A model generated the notes under the pieces. The model had not been told where the DNA came from, did not search any database, and saw nothing but the letters and a program-made list of their open reading frames with translations. A stretch of DNA of 64,000 nucleotides, taken from contig MPNW01000031.1 of assembly GCA_011800805.1 (NCBI GenBank), positions 69,925 through 133,924 of the forward strand. Direction: 5' to 3'. Every line of letters begins with the position of its first letter. The stretch's first letter is position 1. Positions 63,201 to 64,000 of this stretch are shown here, one piece after another. A program made the position numbers and the translations under genes. The DNA comes from Hirudo medicinalis. Taxonomy: Eukaryota; Annelida; Clitellata; Hirudinida; Hirudinidae.

Positions 63201-63371
63201 AACACTCTCCCACGACCTTTCAGAATCAAACCGAGGAACAATCAGAAAATGACGCTCGGCCGTCATTTTTCAGATTCTTTGAATCGACTGGCTGATCAGT
63301 TTCCAAAATTGGATGATCATAGCTTTGTCAAAGCAAATGAAGTGATAACAGATTTGTTAAATGTTTTGTGA
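57245..63371 (+). CDS. PATL1: PAT1 homologue 1 (PATL1)-like mRNA decay factor
   Basis: P-body scaffold that links deadenylation to decapping and binds DDX6, LSM1-7 and DCP components. Exons: 57245-57344, 57553-57671, 59404-59496, 59594-59680, 59825-59983, 60056-60188, 60270-61003, 61115-61310, 61408-61556, 61751-61818, 62239-62383, 62524-62601, 62723-62893, 62946-63022, 63152-63371. All phases agree: 842 residues (human 770). The N-terminus is acidic (FDLLNEETFGD, LFEEDNFYE). The middle is Gln/His/Pro-rich with a nine-His run near 60551. The family core follows: EQREKDWIIKIQLMQLHTDS, PYVDDYYF, YEGSLGKLTASSIHNPRQ, then an alpha-helical C-terminal domain (RKGAVLVIRLLP, LSLVLLLIDELE). The 61819-62238 intron holds a LINE fragment ending close to the acceptor. 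Confidence 0.9.
58455..58690 (-). mobile_element. Strongly decayed CR1/L2-like LINE 3' end
   Basis: Lies in the second PATL1 intron. Alignment by eye to 12750-13090: GGTTCCATGTGCATAGCATC for the 3' end, ATTCATTCCAGACATCAGG, and TGACCTATGGACTGGTTAG. Reading frame lost. Confidence 0.6.
61860..62195 (+). mobile_element. CR1/L2-like LINE 3' end in a PATL1 intron
   Basis: The plus strand encodes the same reverse transcriptase C-terminal end as the copies near the gap (FSHASFVIWN, then LFKHQMKTHLFQTN and a stop), followed by GAACCGAGGC and a TTATTATTAA tail. The frame is broken between the two segments. The tail ends about 50 bp before the exon acceptor at 62238. Confidence 0.75.
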
Positions 63372-63701
63372 TTTTTTATTATGGATTTTGTTGATGTTGA
63401 ATAACAATGATGGCGATCCTACTTTATGCCTTGTCTTACAAATCATTATGTATGACAACCTATTCTCAGTATTTAGTGAAGTGACTGATGCATTTCATTG
63501 AGAGAATTATGAATGGTTGGCAGTTATAAAGATATTATTTAATGTTACTCCCACTTTATGAACTGCTCTGATATACATATTCATTTTTTTGTAACTCACT
63601 TGGATTATAATTTTTCACAGCTTTCAGTTGGGACTTTTGTAAATTATGTGAAAGATATTCATAATTTAATCCAATTATGGAACTTTACAAAATGGCCCTT
63701 T

Positions 63702-63707
63702 AATAAA
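63702..63707 (+). terminator. AATAAA polyadenylation signal of PATL1
   Basis: Canonical hexamer about 330 nt after the stop codon; the rest of the window to 64000 shows no further feature. Confidence 0.5.
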
Positions 63708-64000
63708 AATAGGGTGACATAATGTACGAATATCATTTGATTGTTGCAACTATCATTCTTCCTTCATTTTGAATTATCCAGTTTAATTCGTATTAGATTA
63801 TACTACTTATGCAGAAGAAGTTTAAAGCTTCATTCTTCCTTCTATTATTAATATTTTTGACCGATTTGTTCATCTCTGACCAGTTTGTCTCGGCACTTCA
63901 CGTAGCACATGTCTATTTACTGAGGAAAGCTGAATTTTTCTATCCAATTAATAATGTACTGAAAGGATAGAAAGAAGTTTAATGGGCTAATTTTTTTTGT

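Overview
The window is nuclear DNA from an invertebrate metazoan. It is AT-rich. Its genes are split by short GT-AG introns, and it carries tRNA-derived SINEs, CR1/L2-type LINE ends, hAT and mariner remnants, and interstitial TTAGGG repeats. The gene content (three-CXXC PDI, radial-spoke MORN protein, PTPN9, sex-peptide/FMRFamide-type GPCR, METTL14, zeta-type tubulin, mL52, PATL1) fits an animal, but I cannot assign a phylum. All gene models come from reading splice signals, phases and family knowledge; no search was run.

Layout. 0.2-3.2 kb: ERp72/PDIA4-like gene (+), 12 exons, ending in a KEEL retention signal. 3.4-5.4 kb: RSPH1-like MORN-repeat gene (+) with a tandem-repeat acidic tail and one apparent frameshift. 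5.4-8.7 kb: no convincing gene. 8.7-10.5 kb: large exons of an unrecognised Gln/His/Ser-rich protein (+). 11.4-13.1 kb: a 914-base assembly gap bounded on both sides by copies of one LINE. 13.3-16.6 kb: unrecognised 480-residue gene (-). 19.4-24.0 kb: complete 12-exon PTPN9/MEG2 phosphatase (-), with a hAT fragment inside one intron. 26.3-27.7 kb: intronless GPCR (-) interrupted by a single extra base. 27.7-39.8 kb: a gene-poor AT-rich stretch with SINE, telomere-like and tRNA-like repeats.

39.8-48.3 kb holds two METTL14 homologues in tandem (-). The upstream copy (B) is canonical. The downstream copy (A) is strongly diverged, lacks the usual N-terminus and has a Gln-rich tail. A hAT transposase fragment, itself carrying a small mariner end, lies between them. 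Copy B is head-to-head with mitochondrial ribosomal protein mL52 (+). That gene converges on an intronless zeta-type tubulin (-), which in turn is head-to-head with an unrecognised 725-residue gene (+, possible N-myristoylation signal). 57.2-63.4 kb: complete 15-exon PATL1-like mRNA-decay factor (+).

Functional themes: ER folding; cilium and basal body (RSPH1-like, zeta tubulin); mRNA modification and decay (two METTL14 copies, PATL1); signalling (PTPN9, neuropeptide GPCR). These are ordinary neighbours and not an operon-like system. The most unusual item is the divergent METTL14 tandem pair. The three unrecognised multi-exon genes are the main novelty candidates.
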